Counted from the stretch's first letter, positions 8,349 through 17,489 are shown. The stretch: 64,000 nucleotides of DNA from Clostridia bacterium (GCA_017504305.1 JAFVRJ010000021.1:20413-84412); one strand, 5' to 3'. Made by a program: numbers and translations. Notes: generated by a model not told the origin, from the sequence alone.

Positions 8349-9133
8349 TGATTGAAGTGAAAGTGCTCGCTTCGGGCAGTAAAGGTAATTGCATTATGGT
8401 GAAATCCGCCGAGAAGCGGATTCTCATTGATTGCGGAATAAGCGTTCGTTCCCTTGGCAAAGCCTTGAGTCAAGCAGGCTCGTCTTACGGCGCAATAAGT
8501 GCAATCCTCGTCACCCACGAGCATAACGACCACGTTGCATCGGTTGCACAAGTTTCAGAGGCCTACGGCATACCGGTGTTTGCAAATGCTATAACCATGT
8601 CCGCCGTAAAAAGACGCACCGGACTCAAGGGCGGTTACTACTTCGAAGACGTTACTCCCTTTACTCTTGCCGGCATGGAAATTCGCCCCTTCCGCGTTTC
8701 GCACGATGCGGTATATCCGGTTGGGTTCTCTATTGCAGACGGTGACAGTCGCTTCACTTATGCTACCGACCTCGGCTATTTCAGCCCCAGTGTTAAGGAA
8801 GCCATTAAAGGTAGCGACCTACTGCTTATCGAAAGCAACCACGACGTACATATGCTACTGCACGGACCGTATCCGCAACGCCTTAAAGAGCGCATATTAA
8901 GTCAACGCGGACACCTATCTAACCGCAACTGCGCTGAAGTAATACGCGAATCGTTAGAAAGTGGTACCAAAAAGTTTATTCTCGGTCACTTAAGTGAGCA
9001 AAACAATACTGAAGACCTTGCTTTAACCACCAACGCAACCCTCCTTGAGGAGTGGGGCGCGCATAAAGACAAAGACTACGAGCTATACGTAGCAAACCAA
9101 AAAGGATTGGAGCCTACCGTTACCACAAAATGA
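8348..9133 (+). CDS. yycJ: WalJ/YycJ-type metallo-beta-lactamase fold hydrolase
   Basis: The opening VLASGSKGNC is characteristic of YycJ/WalJ, a metal-dependent MBL-fold nuclease that in Bacillota sits near the WalRK two-component genes and affects cell wall and mismatch-repair processes. The metal ligands are visible: THEHNDH (residues ~56-62), SHD near 118, ATDLG near 140, ESNHD and later GHLS. Length 261 is usual. Here no walRK genes are adjacent; the gene sits in a mixed operon. Both its ends overlap the neighbours, with ATGA linking it to the next gene. Confidence 0.88.
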   Translation: MIEVKVLASGSKGNCIMVKSAEKRILIDCGISVRSLGKALSQAGSSYGAISAILVTHEHNDHVASVAQVSEAYGIPVFANAITMSAVKRRTGLKGGYYFEDVTPFTLAGMEIRPFRVSHDAVYPVGFSIADGDSRFTYATDLGYFSPSVKEAIKGSDLLLIESNHDVHMLLHGPYPQRLKERILSQRGHLSNRNCAEVIRESLESGTKKFILGHLSEQNNTEDLALTTNATLLEEWGAHKDKDYELYVANQKGLEPTVTTK

Positions 9134-10098
9134 AAGACACCGTAAACAAAAACTTAATAACCTCAAAGGAAGCAACCTTTAGTTACGGGCTTTCGCTTGT
9201 CGTAATGCTTGTTTTGAGCGTACTATCGGCAGCCATACCCGAGGGCAACGCACAAGTGCTTGCAAGCTACGCTTGCGCGCAAATCGCCTTTTTGACAGTT
9301 CCGCTCATCTACCTTAAGGCGAAAAAAATACCTTTGTCCCTCGCCCTTCCCACCGAACGCAAATTAAAAGTTGTTCCGCTACTTTTGCTCATACCGATTA
9401 CCATCGGCGCCTTTATGCAAAATACTTTGCTCGCGGTAGCTTTCGGTTGGCTTATGGAGGCTCTTGGCCTTACGCCTTCGGTTGCTATGCCCTCTTTGGA
9501 CGGAGCGTTGAATATTATCCTCGCTATCGTTGTTGTCGCGATTATGCCCGCACTTGGCGAAGAAATCACCTACCGCGGAATTATGCTTTCGGCATATAAA
9601 AACAAGGGTTTGTTCAAGGCATGCTTGCTTTCAGGCTTAATATTCAGCCTATCACACTTCAATCCCGCACAACTTGTGCACCAATTCATTTTGGGTGTGA
9701 TACTTGCCTATTTAGTCGCGTCAACAGGCAATATCTGGTACGCAATAATAACCCACTTCATCAATAACCTTCTCGCGTTGTTCGTCGGCGAAATCATCCC
9801 CGCTTACAACTCTTTAAGCACCTTAACTGCCTCTAACGTAATCATACTTTTGGTGCTTTGTGTTGCCGGCGCGGTTATCTTAATTCCCTCCCTCATCGCC
9901 TTCACAAAGTTCGCGATAAAAGAGGAATTGGCAGTCAAAAACCACAATCTGTTCCTATTACCAATCAAAAACAAGGCTCCTAATTGGCACCTCAACCTTC
10001 AAAAAGAAAAAGGTGTCGACTACTACTTGGTCGGCTTGATTTCCTTTATGGTCATCCTCTCGATACTGACCGCCCTAACCCCCTTGATATTGGTATAG
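9130..10098 (+). CDS. CPBP family intramembrane metalloprotease (first of tandem pair)
   Basis: CPBP (Abi/CAAX-like) proteases are multi-pass membrane proteins. All three family motifs are visible: E-E-I-T-Y-R-G (motif EExxxR) near residue 143, F-S-L-S-H-F (FxxxH) near 175, and H-F-I-N-N (HxxxN) near 211. About eight hydrophobic segments span the 322 residues. The start overlaps the walJ stop (ATGA). In other bacteria the family processes prenylated peptides or confers bacteriocin immunity; no such peptide gene is visible here. Confidence 0.85.
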   Translation: MKDTVNKNLITSKEATFSYGLSLVVMLVLSVLSAAIPEGNAQVLASYACAQIAFLTVPLIYLKAKKIPLSLALPTERKLKVVPLLLLIPITIGAFMQNTLLAVAFGWLMEALGLTPSVAMPSLDGALNIILAIVVVAIMPALGEEITYRGIMLSAYKNKGLFKACLLSGLIFSLSHFNPAQLVHQFILGVILAYLVASTGNIWYAIITHFINNLLALFVGEIIPAYNSLSTLTASNVIILLVLCVAGAVILIPSLIAFTKFAIKEELAVKNHNLFLLPIKNKAPNWHLNLQKEKGVDYYLVGLISFMVILSILTALTPLILV

Positions 10099-10108
10099 CG
10101 AGGTATTT

Positions 10109-11173
10109 ATGAGCAAAACGTTTAAGATTTCAGGCATAATTCTTGTTTCGGTTATGGGGTTACAAATCTCACGCATACTTGTGGGCTTCGTTAACCTCGG
10201 CGATAATATCACCGGTTGGATTTTTTCTTTTATAATGCAATGCCTGTTCTTGGGGCTTTTCCCCTATCTCATGTACCGCGGATTGGTAAGTAAAGACAAG
10301 GGTGCCTTTGTCAAGGAAGTTAAACTCAACGCCAAACTTAAACCCAAAGTCTATCTGCTTGCCGTCGCGATAGGTATTTGCGTTTACCTTCTAAACCTCG
10401 GCGTAAGCACCGTTTGGTATTTGATACTAACCCTCTCCGGCTACGGATACGTGCTCGGCGGTGGCGTTTTATTCACCTCGCCGGAAGTACTTATTTTCGA
10501 AATCATTACAAGCTCCATGCTACCCGCTTTCTTCGAAGAGCTTACCGATAGAGGACTGCTTCTTGCCGCTCTCGAGGACGTAAAAAGCGATATCGCAAAG
10601 GTACTTGTTATGGGCCTATTCTTTGGCGCTTGCCACCAAAACGTTGCACAGTTCGGCCCCACTATGGTAGCCGGTATGATCATAAGCTACGTTGCCATCA
10701 AGAGCGGATCGATAGTGCCCGGCATGATTATACACTTTATCAATAACTTCTTCGTACTGATGGGTAACTACGCCGATCAAGTCGATAACTTCGTAACTCA
10801 AATCATAAACTTCGTAAACGGATTTATTTATAGTAATACCATTATCGTAATCCTCATCGCTTTGGTCGCAGCCTGGGCTATTATTTACCTCTTAAGAGTT
10901 CTTAAAAACACTTGCAGTCAGCCCGCTCCCATCATCGCGAGTCCATATAATCCCACTCGCGAGCTGACGACGGAGGAAAAAATTTATGCCATCTACGGCT
11001 ACCCCACTCGTCCAAACCCCGTACCTACTGCGCCCATCTATACCGCGCCCGTAATACAAGAGGTTACCCCTACCAAAAAGGCAAAATTTAAAGATTATAT
11101 CTTCTTAATTCTCGCAATAGCCTCGGCGCTCGCGGTAACGATATCCACCTTCGTTTGGGGGCTCATAAGATGA
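10109..11173 (+). CDS. CPBP family intramembrane metalloprotease (second of tandem pair)
   Basis: This multi-pass membrane protein of 354 residues also carries the CPBP signature: F-E-E-L-T-D-R-G near residue 146, F-F-G-A-C-H-Q-N near 177, and H-F-I-N-N near 211. It starts 10 bases after the first CPBP gene. It differs by a Pro-rich cytoplasmic loop near residues 270-325 (repeated A-P-I and P-x-P) and one extra C-terminal membrane segment. Its stop overlaps the rlmH start (ATGA). Substrate unknown. Confidence 0.8.
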   Translation: MSKTFKISGIILVSVMGLQISRILVGFVNLGDNITGWIFSFIMQCLFLGLFPYLMYRGLVSKDKGAFVKEVKLNAKLKPKVYLLAVAIGICVYLLNLGVSTVWYLILTLSGYGYVLGGGVLFTSPEVLIFEIITSSMLPAFFEELTDRGLLLAALEDVKSDIAKVLVMGLFFGACHQNVAQFGPTMVAGMIISYVAIKSGSIVPGMIIHFINNFFVLMGNYADQVDNFVTQIINFVNGFIYSNTIIVILIALVAAWAIIYLLRVLKNTCSQPAPIIASPYNPTRELTTEEKIYAIYGYPTRPNPVPTAPIYTAPVIQEVTPTKKAKFKDYIFLILAIASALAVTISTFVWGLIR

Positions 11174-11631
11174 TAAAACTAAACGTTGTCGCCGTAGGCA
11201 AGCTAAAAGAAAAATTTTGGGTGGACGCTATAGCCGAGTACCGCAAACGCATCGGCCGTTACGCCGAGCTAAACGTTATAGAGTGCCCCGAAGGAATCGA
11301 TGAAGGCAACGCCGAAAAACTGCAAAAAGCAGAGGAAGGTGGCATCCTTAAAAAGCTCAAAGGTTACGTCGTATTACTTGCAATAGACGGCGAGCAACTT
11401 TCAAGCGAAGATCTTGCTTCCTTTATAGATAAGACTTCCGCTCGTGGAATATCGGAGTTTAGCTTTATAATCGGTGGCTCAAGAGGTGTTTCGGAAGAAA
11501 TCCGTAAGCGCGCCGATAAAGCAATAAGCTTTGGTAAAGCAACCTATCCCCACCAACTTATGCGCGTAATACTAAGTGAACAACTATACCGCGCAATGAG
11601 CATAATAAACAACAGCTCCTACCACAAGTAA
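11170..11631 (+). CDS. rlmH: 23S rRNA (pseudouridine1915-N3)-methyltransferase RlmH
   Basis: RlmH is a small SPOUT-class enzyme that methylates pseudouridine 1915 in helix 69 of 23S rRNA using SAM. MIKLNVVAVGKLKEKF at the start, FIIGGSRGVSEE (the SAM knot) and the ending EQLYRAMSIINNSSYHK are all diagnostic. I chose ATG 11170, which overlaps the upstream stop as ATGA, giving 153 residues and a normal N-terminus; a longer TTG start at 11155 would add an atypical MGAHK. Confidence 0.93.
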   Translation: MIKLNVVAVGKLKEKFWVDAIAEYRKRIGRYAELNVIECPEGIDEGNAEKLQKAEEGGILKKLKGYVVLLAIDGEQLSSEDLASFIDKTSARGISEFSFIIGGSRGVSEEIRKRADKAISFGKATYPHQLMRVILSEQLYRAMSIINNSSYHK

Positions 11632-11661
11632 TTTAATAACGCTATATGCATATCGTTTAGT

Positions 11662-12495
11662 ATGCATATAAATAAATTACTTGATAAGATCTGTTCACTA
11701 AACAACGTAAGTGTCGTTGGTCGCACAACGCTCGGGACACCGATACCTATGGTATCGCTCGGCAACAAAAAAGATGGCGGAGTGCTTATAGTAGGTGCGG
11801 TACACGCAAGAGAATATATAACCGCCTACCTCCTTTACGAGCTAATACAAGAGTACGACGGCGACTATCCCGTAGACGTCATACCGATACTTAATATTGA
11901 CGGAGCCATCCTTTCCAAGGAAGGTCTAAACGAGCTTCCTCTCAAGGTAAGGGAACGAACCACGGTACTGCGCCTAAACGACGGCTCAACCGATTTTAGC
12001 TTATGGAAAGCTAATATTCGCGGTGTGGATATTAACGTCAACTTCCCTGCGGACTGGGGTAAGGGTAAATATAATATAACCCATCCCGCGCCCGCAAATT
12101 ATATAGGTCCTTGCCCGTTTAGCGAGTGGGAAACAGTTGCCGTAATGGATGCAATCAACGCTCGCGACTACGCGCTGGTGATTGCATACCACAGCAAGGG
12201 TGAAGAAGTATATTATGGATTTGGGGATAACAAATACTATAAAAAAGAAGCCCAAATGCTTGCAAATCATTTGGGATATAAGTTAAAACGAACTCCGCAC
12301 TCTACAGGTGGACTCAAGGATTATTTTACCTTGACTACCGGTAGACTGGGACTAACCGTAGAGGTTGGTAAAGATAGTTTTTTACACCCCTATCCACTTA
12401 CGGAGCTTCAATCACTCAAAAAACAACACTCGGGCGTAATAGCCCAAGCGACGGAGATAGCCGATATACTATGGACGCAAAAATACGTTTTATGA
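11662..12495 (+). CDS. M14 family zinc peptidase, gamma-D-glutamyl-diamino-acid endopeptidase type
   Basis: M14 peptidases use one zinc. The ligand motif V-H-A-R-E (HxxE) is near residue 50, the third ligand is in IAYHSKGEEVYYGFG near 174, and the catalytic Glu is in L-T-V-E-V-G near 235. The segment G-V-D-I-N-V-N-F-P-A-D-W lacks the Arg that carboxypeptidase A uses to bind a C-terminal carboxylate, as in the bacterial enzymes (YqgT/ENP1-like) that cleave gamma-D-Glu to diaminopimelate bonds in muropeptides. There is no signal peptide, so it may recycle wall peptides in the cytoplasm. The start region has no clear ribosome site. Its last 25 bases overlap tadA. Confidence 0.8.
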   Translation: MHINKLLDKICSLNNVSVVGRTTLGTPIPMVSLGNKKDGGVLIVGAVHAREYITAYLLYELIQEYDGDYPVDVIPILNIDGAILSKEGLNELPLKVRERTTVLRLNDGSTDFSLWKANIRGVDINVNFPADWGKGKYNITHPAPANYIGPCPFSEWETVAVMDAINARDYALVIAYHSKGEEVYYGFGDNKYYKKEAQMLANHLGYKLKRTPHSTGGLKDYFTLTTGRLGLTVEVGKDSFLHPYPLTELQSLKKQHSGVIAQATEIADILWTQKYVL

Positions 12496-12923
12496 AGTTA
12501 GCTCTTAAGGAAGCGCAAAAGGCGGCGACTTTAGACGAAGTCCCCGTTGGCGCAGTTATCGTCAAGGACGGTAAAGTTATTGCTCGCGCTCATAATAAAA
12601 AGGAAGCAAAGCTTTGTGCTACGCGCCACGCTGAAATCGAAGCTATCGAAAAGGCAACTAAAAAGGTACAAAACTGGTGGCTCGAAGACTGCGACTTGTA
12701 CGTCACTTTGGAGCCGTGTGCAATGTGCGCGGGAGCTTTAATTAACTCTCGTTTGCGCGCCGTTTATTTTGGTGCATACGATCCAAAAGCCGGTTGTTGC
12801 GGTAGCCTTTATAATCTACCCGTCGACACCCGTTTTAATCATAGACTGACCGTCGAAGGCGGAATAATGCGCGATGAGTGCGCACAAATACTAACAGACT
12901 ACTTCAAACGCAAGAGGAAATAA
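12471..12923 (+). CDS. tadA: tRNA-specific adenosine deaminase TadA
   Basis: TadA converts wobble adenosine 34 of tRNA-Arg(ACG) to inosine. The zinc and catalytic motif RHAEIEAI (HAE) and the second motif EPCAMCAGAL (PCxxC) are intact, EVPVGAVIV is the conserved first strand, and length 150 is typical. The ATG at 12471 is kept because residues before the internal ATG at 12492 (RFMKLALKEA) belong to the conserved first helix. The gene overlaps the M14 peptidase by 25 bases and ends two bases before pth. Confidence 0.93.
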   Translation: MDAKIRFMKLALKEAQKAATLDEVPVGAVIVKDGKVIARAHNKKEAKLCATRHAEIEAIEKATKKVQNWWLEDCDLYVTLEPCAMCAGALINSRLRAVYFGAYDPKAGCCGSLYNLPVDTRFNHRLTVEGGIMRDECAQILTDYFKRKRK

Positions 12924-12924
12924 A

Positions 12925-13503
12925 ATGAAACTTATCGTTGGACTCGGCAACCCCGGCAAAGAGTACGAATACACCTTCCACAACATGGGTTTTCTTGCCC
13001 TCGATACCCTCGCGGACAAAATGGGCAAGTCCATTAAAAAGGCGGAGTGTCAAGCTTTAACTTGCACTTTTTCACGCAACAACGAAAAGATTATTTTCGC
13101 AAAGCCTTTGACCTACATGAACCTTTCCGGTCAAGCGGTAAAAAGCCTTATGGCAAAATACGGCGTTAAGGCAGAGGACCTTTTGGTTATTTACGACGAT
13201 ATCGATCTCGATCGCTTTACGGTACGCGCAAGAGCCTTTGGCAGTGCCGGCACTCATAACGGCATGAAGAGCATAGTACAATGCCTCGGCACCGATAGAT
13301 TTAAGCGTATACGTATCGGCATCGGCAGAGAAAACGTCTATAATCTCGCCGACTACGTTTTGTCGGAGGTTAAAGCGGAAGATAAAGCCACTTTCCAAAA
13401 GACCTTTGAAGAAATAGCTACCCCTATCGAGAGCTATCTTAAGCACGACGACTTTGATAAATTAATGCGCGATCTCAACACCAAAAAAGAGGTTATCGCT
13501 TAA
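12925..13503 (+). CDS. pth: Peptidyl-tRNA hydrolase
   Basis: Pth releases tRNA from peptidyl-tRNA that has dropped off ribosomes. GLGNPGKEY at the start, the catalytic His in F-H-N-M-G-F near residue 20, KPLTYMNLSG and VIYDDIDLD with the catalytic Asp are clear. The usual T-R-H-N reads T-F-H-N here, a small departure. Length 192 is normal. GAGGAAA precedes the ATG. Confidence 0.93.
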   Translation: MKLIVGLGNPGKEYEYTFHNMGFLALDTLADKMGKSIKKAECQALTCTFSRNNEKIIFAKPLTYMNLSGQAVKSLMAKYGVKAEDLLVIYDDIDLDRFTVRARAFGSAGTHNGMKSIVQCLGTDRFKRIRIGIGRENVYNLADYVLSEVKAEDKATFQKTFEEIATPIESYLKHDDFDKLMRDLNTKKEVIA

Positions 13504-13515
13504 GGAGTTATACTT

Positions 13516-15729
13516 ATGAACAAACTGCGCTATAAGTCCCCTGCAAAAAATTGGCATGAAGCCCTCCCCCTCGGCAACGGTATTATCGGCGCCATGGTGC
13601 TTGGTGGCAAAAAGACCGAACGCATTTATTTTAACGATTCCTCTTTATGGTCCGGCTATCCAAAAAACCACGACAATCCCGAAAGCCTTAAGCACCTTGA
13701 AGAAGTCCGTAGTCTTGTGTTTAGCGGAAAGCTCAAAGAGGCCGACCGCCTTACCGAACAAAAATTAGACGGAGCCTATAGCGAAGGATATCTTCCGCTT
13801 GGGCTACTAAATATTGATTTTAAGGGTGCTAAAACATCTGGTTACGAGCGTGAGTTAGATATTGAAAACGCTATACTCAATATCAAAACCTCATCATTAA
13901 AACGCCAGTCTTTTATATCCTATCCGGACAAGGTTTTTGTTTACGATATTGTTTCAACCACCCCTATTAGCCTAACGCTCAACGCTTGCTCCGAGCTAAA
14001 AAGCGAAGTAATATATAACGATGGCATAAGCCTTATCGGTCGTGCACCTGATTACGTAGCTCCTAAATATTTAGGTCCGGTCAGCGAGCCCGTAGTGTAC
14101 CGCGAAGACAAAGGCATGGCTTTTGCATTACGCGTTTTACCCGTCACCGACGGTCAAGTTGTCCCTTCAAAAAATGCCTTATCCATCGAAAACGCTACTC
14201 GCGTAACACTCTACGCAACAACAGCGACCGGCTTTATCTCTTATGATAAGATGCCCTCGACCTCTACCGAAGTGGCCCTATCAACTTGCAAAAAAATCCT
14301 TGCTTCCCTTACTTTAGATTACGATAAAATCATGAGCGCGCACGTCGCCGATTACCAAAGCCTTTATTCAAGGCAATCTTTGCGTATAGGAAAAAAATCC
14401 AATCTTTATACCAACAAATTGGTACTTAAAGCAAAGCTTGGTAAAATCGATACGGCTCTTGTTAATCTATTTTATAACTTTGGCAAATACCTTACGATTG
14501 CCGGTAGCAGAAAGGGCGGTCAAGCCCTCAACTTACAAGGTATTTGGAACGATAACGTTCGTCCCCCTTGGTCAAGTAATTACACCGTAAATATTAACGC
14601 TCAAATGAACTATTGGCCCACTTCAAGCGTCAATCTTCCGGAGTGCTTACACCCCTACGTCGACATGATAGTAGAGCTATCCAACCGCGGTAAGTCAACT
14701 GCGCAAACCAACTTTGGAGCTAAAGGTTTTTGCGTTAACCATAACACCGACCTTTGGCGCAAATCCGCTCCCGTCCAAGGCAACCCTCAATATATGTTTG
14801 CCCCCCTCTGCGGTGCTTGGCTTGTAAACGAACTTTACGAACACTATCGCTACGGCGCATTGAACGATCGCCGTCAAGAGATTTTAGAAGTGGTTAAACA
14901 AAACGCCCTTTTCGTAAAGGATTTTTTGGTTGAGCACAACGGCTACTACGTAACCTGCCCTTCCGCCTCCCCCGAAAACGCCTTTAACTATAACGGTAAA
15001 CGCGTTAATATCTCGTTTGCATCCGCCTTTGAAATGGGCATCGTTCGCCAGTCGTTTTTGGACTACCTCGACGCCTTCCCAAGTGGCGAGCTCACAGATG
15101 AAATCAATAAAATAATCCCAAAATTATACCCCTTCCAAGAAGGACCTGACGGTCTTGTCGAGTGGGATAAATATTACACTACCCCCGAACCCGGACATCG
15201 ACATTTTTCACCTCTTTACGCCTTCCATCCGGCAAGAACAATCGGTTATTACTCTCATCCTACCGAGCGCGAGTGGGTGCGTAAGTTGATGCACAAGCGC
15301 ATCGAGAACGTCAAACAATACTTTGGCTGGAGCGGTGCTTGGGCTATTTCAATAGCTGCAAGACTGCGCGAAGCGGATACCGTAAAACTTGTTGTATCAA
15401 GGGTGCTTTCTCACGCGGTATTCAAAAACCTATTCGATATGCATCCGCCAAGGCTCTTCCAAATAGACGGCAACTTTGGTTTTGTCGCAGGTATTAACGA
15501 AGCACTTTGCTCCATTGAAGGCGATACCGTTGAACTACTACCCGCCCTCCCCTCCGATTGGAGTGAGGGTGAAATCAAGGGCCTATGCTTGCACGGCGGT
15601 AACAAAATCGATTTTAAGTGGGAGCGCGGTCTTATCACCTACGTAAAAGTTAGCGGAGAAAGGGTAAAAATCCGCAACTTGCACGTTGATAAAAGCGCCA
15701 AAATCATCGGTGCAGAATTGCTAAATTAA
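13516..15729 (+). CDS. GH95 family glycoside hydrolase (alpha-L-fucosidase type)
   Basis: GH95 enzymes are inverting hydrolases, mostly 1,2-alpha-L-fucosidases with some alpha-L-galactosidases. The N-terminal domain starts with W-H-E-A-L-P-L-G-N-G. The (alpha/alpha)6 barrel shows QGIWND, then N-I-N-A-Q-M-N-Y-W-P (the two catalytic Asn of the family), H-N-T-D-L-W, S-P-E-N (acid Glu region), H-R-H-F-S and Q-I-D-G-N-F-G with the catalytic Asp. At 737 residues it is full-length. No signal peptide is present, so it should act in the cytoplasm on imported fucosylated oligosaccharides. It follows pth by 12 bases with AGGAG and ends the long operon. Whether it cleaves fucose or L-galactose is not visible. 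Confidence 0.88.
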   Translation: MNKLRYKSPAKNWHEALPLGNGIIGAMVLGGKKTERIYFNDSSLWSGYPKNHDNPESLKHLEEVRSLVFSGKLKEADRLTEQKLDGAYSEGYLPLGLLNIDFKGAKTSGYERELDIENAILNIKTSSLKRQSFISYPDKVFVYDIVSTTPISLTLNACSELKSEVIYNDGISLIGRAPDYVAPKYLGPVSEPVVYREDKGMAFALRVLPVTDGQVVPSKNALSIENATRVTLYATTATGFISYDKMPSTSTEVALSTCKKILASLTLDYDKIMSAHVADYQSLYSRQSLRIGKKSNLYTNKLVLKAKLGKIDTALVNLFYNFGKYLTIAGSRKGGQALNLQGIWNDNVRPPWSSNYTVNINAQMNYWPTSSVNLPECLHPYVDMIVELSNRGKSTAQTNFGAKGFCVNHNTDLWRKSAPVQGNPQYMFAPLCGAWLVNELYEHYRYGALNDRRQEILEVVKQNALFVKDFLVEHNGYYVTCPSASPENAFNYNGKRVNISFASAFEMGIVRQSFLDYLDAFPSGELTDEINKIIPKLYPFQEGPDGLVEWDKYYTTPEPGHRHFSPLYAFHPARTIGYYSHPTEREWVRKLMHKRIENVKQYFGWSGAWAISIAARLREADTVKLVVSRVLSHAVFKNLFDMHPPRLFQIDGNFGFVAGINEALCSIEGDTVELLPALPSDWSEGEIKGLCLHGGNKIDFKWERGLITYVKVSGERVKIRNLHVDKSAKIIGAELLN

Positions 15730-15752
15730 AGTTTTGGAAAATAAAAAAACTA

Positions 15753-15780
15753 TTTACATAATTAGATAATTATGTAATAA
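15753..15780 (+). promoter_or_regulatory. Promoter with inverted-repeat operator before alpha-galactosidase
   Basis: TTTACA (15753-15758) and TAATAA (15775-15780) form a plausible -35/-10 pair 16 bases apart. A perfect inverted repeat with 10-bp arms TTACATAATT / AATTATGTAA and a 4-bp spacer covers 15754-15777, so it overlaps the -35 box and the spacer. This suits a dimeric repressor or activator. The sequence differs from the palindrome at 5023. Confidence 0.65.
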
Positions 15781-15810
15781 TTAACGATATACAGTAAAAA
15801 GGAGTTTCTT

Positions 15811-17463
15811 ATGGCATTAAAACGTAACGGCGCATGTCCTGTTTGTTACCTACGTCACTTGGTTACGCCCAAGGTAAGCAAAACGCCCACCTTGTACAAT
15901 ACCGAGCCCTTTGATAACGGTCTTGCTCTAACCCCTCCGATGGGTTGGAACTCATGGAACGTCTTCAAAGAAAACATCGACGAGAACATGCTTTACGACA
16001 TGGCTAAAGCAATGAAGGACTCCGGATTAATTGATGCCGGTTACACCTACTTTAACCTCGACGACTGCTGGGAGGCGAAAGAACGCAACGTCAAAGGTGA
16101 ATTGGTTAGCGACTACACCACCTTCCCGAGCGGTATACGCGCCTTAACCGACAAGGTTAATGCTCTTGGCTTAAAGCTTGGTATTTATTCTTCTAACGGC
16201 ACACTTACCTGCCAACACTACCCTGCTTCCCAAGGCTACGAGTACCTTGATGCTTATACCTTTGCAAAGTGGGGCGTAGAGTATTGGAAGCTCGACTATT
16301 GCCACAACGTACCATACACAAAGTACGCTCCTTTGGTTGGCGGTATTGCGGTAAGCAAGAAGGGCGAGCCTATTGAAAAGCTATACTCCGTAGAGGAAGG
16401 CACTCGCTATGGCTCTGCTCATATTTTCAAGACAAAGTATCCCAAAAAACGTTGGATAAGAACCCAAAGGTTCAAAAACCACGTTAGCGGTCTTGATGAA
16501 AATCGTGGTTCTATAGAGTGGGAAATCGTTGTCCCCGAGGACGGCGAATACCTGCTTACCGTATACACTCACGAAATGTACCCAAAGTATGAGAAACTTC
16601 TTGGCGCGCAAGTTAACGGTGGTAAGCTTTATCTTATTCACATCCCCAAAGCTATTTGGAATTGGAACGAGTATTTTACCCAAAAGCTCATACAGCTTAA
16701 GGCAGGCAAAAACGTTATTAAGCTATTTAACCCAATAGATAACAAGTCTACTTCCGACATGCTACAATACCAATACGCAGGCGAGTGCATCAAGCAAGCA
16801 ACCGCCGATTACGCTAAAGATAGCGGTGAAACAGAGCGCAAAATGGTATTTAGTATTTGTGAGTGGGGTTCGGGTAAACCTCATCTTTGGGGTGCAACCG
16901 CCGGCAACCTGTGGCGCACCACCGGAGATATTTACCATAACTGGAAATCCATACTCAAGCTTTACGAGCATAACGTAAATTTATACGAATACGCAAGCGT
17001 AGGACATTGGAACGATCCCGACATGCTTGAAGTAGGCGTTGGCAACTTCTCATACAACGAGAACGAAGCTCACTTCGCTTTATGGTGCATGATGGCATCT
17101 CCCCTACTTCTTGGTCACGATGTACGCAGTATGACTGACGACGTATTAAAGATAATAACCAACAAAAATCTTATCGCAATAGACCAAGACGCTCTCGGCA
17201 AGCAAGCAAAACGTATTGTTAAGGGCGACGTGGATATACTTGTAAAGCCCCTTGTCGACGGCAAAACCGCAATTTGCTTCTTCAACAAAACCGATTCTAT
17301 AAAGAAATATTCTCTCGATGAAGCAACCCTTAATAACGAAAGTTATATCGCATACAACCCAAACGGTGAGGTTCTTGACGCCATAAACGGTAACACTACC
17401 ATCAAAGCGGAAATGCTCGGTGGCGAAATCAAGGCGCGTACCGCAAAGGTATTTATCATCTAA
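15811..17463 (+). CDS. GH27 alpha-galactosidase with inserted beta-sandwich domain
   Basis: GH27 enzymes remove terminal alpha-galactose by a retaining mechanism. L-T-P-P-M-G-W-N-S-W near residue 42, F-N-L-D-D-C-W near 79, the nucleophile Asp in Y-W-K-L-D-Y-C near 160 and the acid/base region H-W-N-D-P-D-M-L near 397 are seen. Family catalytic domains are usually near 350-400 residues; here roughly residues 172-335 are an extra beta-rich block (GSIEWEIVVPEDGEYLLTVY, AGKNVIKLFNP) that looks like a CBM6/35-type sandwich placed inside the barrel. An N-terminal 40-residue stretch has a C-P-V-C motif. No signal peptide, so cytoplasmic. AAGGAG precedes the ATG. Confidence 0.88.
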   Translation: MALKRNGACPVCYLRHLVTPKVSKTPTLYNTEPFDNGLALTPPMGWNSWNVFKENIDENMLYDMAKAMKDSGLIDAGYTYFNLDDCWEAKERNVKGELVSDYTTFPSGIRALTDKVNALGLKLGIYSSNGTLTCQHYPASQGYEYLDAYTFAKWGVEYWKLDYCHNVPYTKYAPLVGGIAVSKKGEPIEKLYSVEEGTRYGSAHIFKTKYPKKRWIRTQRFKNHVSGLDENRGSIEWEIVVPEDGEYLLTVYTHEMYPKYEKLLGAQVNGGKLYLIHIPKAIWNWNEYFTQKLIQLKAGKNVIKLFNPIDNKSTSDMLQYQYAGECIKQATADYAKDSGETERKMVFSICEWGSGKPHLWGATAGNLWRTTGDIYHNWKSILKLYEHNVNLYEYASVGHWNDPDMLEVGVGNFSYNENEAHFALWCMMASPLLLGHDVRSMTDDVLKIITNKNLIAIDQDALGKQAKRIVKGDVDILVKPLVDGKTAICFFNKTDSIKKYSLDEATLNNESYIAYNPNGEVLDAINGNTTIKAEMLGGEIKARTAKVFII

Positions 17464-17489
17464 AATCACTATTTATATAAGGAGTAATT

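Noticed and set aside
11155..11169. TTG start giving RlmH five more residues
   Set aside because: ATG 11170 overlaps the upstream stop in the usual ATGA form and gives the normal family N-terminus.
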